Source: Lophius americanus
Taxonomy: Eukaryota; Chordata; Actinopteri; Lophiiformes; Lophiidae
Direction: 5' to 3'
NCBI GenBank assembly: GCA_037951165.1
Contig: JBBDHG010000043.1
Location: forward strand, 3,162,001-3,226,000
DNA length: 64,000 bases
Below, one piece after another: positions 62,316-64,000 of this stretch. Under the pieces are notes generated by a model, which saw only the letters and a program-made list of their open reading frames with translations, ran no database searches and had not been told where the DNA came from. Positions within the stretch are counted from its first letter, which is position 1. Every line of letters starts with the position of its first letter. Position numbers and translations under genes: made by a program.

Positions 62316-63329
62316 CCCTGCCCTCAGACCTTCTATAATCTCTGTCCCAGGCTCAGAGCCTACTGATATTATTTGACATGAAGAGTGAAATCATGTCCCC
62401 GCCGATCTGCTGCTGGCTCACATACAATAAACTTTACCTGTATGATAAAATATTTCAAATTAGTATTCAATCAAATCTAATCTTCAACCTCTGTACCCAT
62501 TCTTTGTCACAGGCGCTGTACTCGCGTGTGACAGGAAGGAAATCATGAATCTCTTTGTCAAACCGGTTTCAACAGATGACATCACATCCCTCCGATCCTG
62601 GCGTCAGCTCACTGAGCATCAGAGCGAGATCTCATTGTTCATAGAAGAATTGATTTTGAGATTTTACTGATCACTTCTGAGGCACATCTGGTTCACGCTT
62701 TGTGACAGAACTCAGGACTCCTCCTCATGTCTGCTCATGAAGTTGGCTGTGTGGGTGGGGACCCTCCAGAGTCAAGCCTCAAACGCAAAGGACCATCCTT
62801 CCGTGGTCAGGCCGCCTCAGCTGGATTCAAAGAAATCTTTTACATCAATCAATCACTCTGAAAACACATTTTTACAGACTGGCTTTAATATGATGTCATC
62901 CTCTCTATTCTTTTGTCTTCTACTGTTTTATTGCTTTAATCGCCATGTGGGACGCCATCTTTTATGGTTTAGTTCCTTTGGTCTCATCGCTTTTATCTTG
63001 TGATGTGATGTCATCTTTTATCTTTCTCTTCTATTCTCTTCTATTTTCTTCTATTTTCTTGTCCTCTTTTGGTTTATTATTTATTTTCACTTTGCTTTGG
63101 GATGTCACCCTGCATTACTTCTATTTTACTACTGTATTCACCCTTTTTGTTGTTATTTTTACATTCTGGCATCTCTATCTACTTGTTTAATAGCGTCCCC
63201 CGCACATCTTGTGACTTTGTGTCATCTTCTTTATTATTCGGTGGGCGGTGCGTCCACTTCTATTAAATATCTTACCATATTTTCTTCTTTCTTCTTTTTT
63301 ATATGTGTAACTAGTTTCTCAGATTTTAC

Positions 63330-63332
<3 letters not shown>

Positions 63333-63373
<41 letters not shown>
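63333..63373. repeat. (TA)n microsatellite
   Basis: About 20 uninterrupted ta units within a T-rich region (62.88-63.3 kb) with many incidental open frames. Confidence 0.92.
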
Positions 63374-63375
<2 letters not shown>

Positions 63376-63614
63376 GGTTATGCATCAAAATTTTTATCTT
63401 ATTTGAGAATATTGAGCTGTTTGATTTAGTAATAATTCACAAAAGGGTTAGATTCATGTAAAACACATCAAAGACATCAAGTTAGATGCCAGGAAGAAGT
63501 GACTACTTCCACATCAAGAAAGGAAGTTGCTATAGCTCCATTGTTCCTGGACCCATCTTGCCCAAAGTTCACATTTCTCTCCGTCTATTCTAGTTGTAGT
63601 ACGGGGTTATTTTT

Positions 63615-63770
63615 TCAACCCTGTTTGTTTGTCTGTCTGTTTGTGAAGATAACAGAAAAACTAATGGACAGATTTGCACGACATTTTACCCCCAGGTAGA
63701 TATTGGGATATCCTACAGATTAAATTTTGGTGATGTCACGCATTTCGCAGCATTTAAAATAAAAAGCGAA
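63615..63770 (-). repeat. Retroelement-like 3' tail (reverse) with TGTTTG repeats
   Basis: The run 'ctgtttgtttgtctgtctgt' is followed by 'aactaatggacagatttgca' and 'aaattttggtgatgtcacgc'. This is the reverse complement of the kind of SINE/RTE-type 3' end seen at 29.2-29.5 kb, including the gatgtcac phrase. Confidence 0.55.
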
Positions 63771-64000
63771 AAGGTATAGTTGCGTCCCAATATGGCGAGG
63801 CGCTCTCTTGAAACTGTGTCCTTTTATATTCCTTTGTTCCTTTTATTCCTCTGGTGTTTCTTTTGGGGGTAGAGCTGGGGGCTCAGCCAGTTACGGATGC
63901 CTTTGTTCATTTTGGGTTTGGGTTTTGGGTTGGAGCTGGGGGCTCAGTGGGCTGAGCAGAGACGCTAAAGTGGAATTTTCAATAGACGACCAGGTTGTCC

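Larger units (their letters stand above)
23654..64000 (-). other. Upstream raftlin intron, or intron plus 5' flank (more than 40 kb)
   Basis: The AG acceptor of exon A opens this stretch. No further raftlin exon, and no exon of another gene, could be supported on either strand. It holds most copies of the modular repeat, several Tc1 and L2 relics, two MITE families, a minisatellite and microsatellites (listed separately). Stretches in which I see nothing recognisable include about 25.0-26.4, 28.0-29.1, 29.5-31.0, 31.6-33.7, 36.0-37.7, 43.4-45.3, 46.2-47.2, 47.8-49.3, 50.1-51.2, 51.7-53.4, 55.5-56.9, 57.6-58.7 and 60.1-61.9 kb. Some of these could carry conserved non-coding elements. Confidence 0.6.

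Noticed and set aside
23654..64000. Search for the raftlin first coding exon (Met-Gly-Cys and the YSTLKRPQVETK segment) on the minus strand
   Set aside because: No stretch with the expected codons and a GT donor of the right phase was found by eye. A translated search would be decisive.

Overview
The window reads as non-coding-rich nuclear DNA of a teleost fish, probably a percomorph. The evidence is sparse exons with GT/AG borders, long introns, many microsatellites, and relics of typical fish transposons (Tc1-like elements, L2-type LINE fragments and tails, and TIR-bearing MITEs). Nothing resembles a bacterial, phage or organellar layout, and most open frames are chance frames in intron or repeat DNA.

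One gene can be supported. It lies on the minus strand and is a raftlin, closer to raftlin-1 (RFTN1) than to RFTN2. Three internal coding exons are visible in transcription order: A (23653-23476), B (11093-10985) and C (2125-1687). Their splice phases fit without a gap: A ends with two bases of a codon, B supplies the third, B ends on a codon boundary, and C starts on one. The introns are about 12.4 kb (A-B) and 8.9 kb (B-C). The first coding exon, which would carry the N-terminal Met-Gly-Cys acylation site, was not found. It probably lies beyond 64000, which would make the intron upstream of A more than 40 kb long. The exons downstream of C lie before position 1.

The rest is intron, or for the far right part possibly 5' flank, loaded with repeats. 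(1) A family of about 14 partial copies in both orientations is built from reiterated modules of roughly 130-250 bp around a 'gctccccctagtg' motif, with a 'gtcgtccccgacag' end. (2) Tc1/mariner relics lie near 5.6-6.2, 31.0-31.4, 34.9-35.9, 49.4 and 53.4-53.6 kb. (3) L2-type reverse transcriptase fragments lie near 31.5 and 55.3 kb, and several L2-like 3' tails are present. (4) A 621-bp MITE with TTAA target duplications lies at 59391-60011. (5) A Harbinger-like MITE at 53846-54417 has a truncated inverted copy at 51289-51640. (6) Tandem repeats include a 13-bp minisatellite of about 40 units at 42.8-43.3 kb and a tandem duplication of about 305 bp at 11.9-12.5 kb. (7) Microsatellites of CA, TA, CT and C are frequent.

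I see no convincing new biological system. The items most worth following up are the modular repeat family, the inverted MITE pair, the minisatellite, and a few compositionally distinct unique stretches that could be conserved enhancers of the raftlin locus.
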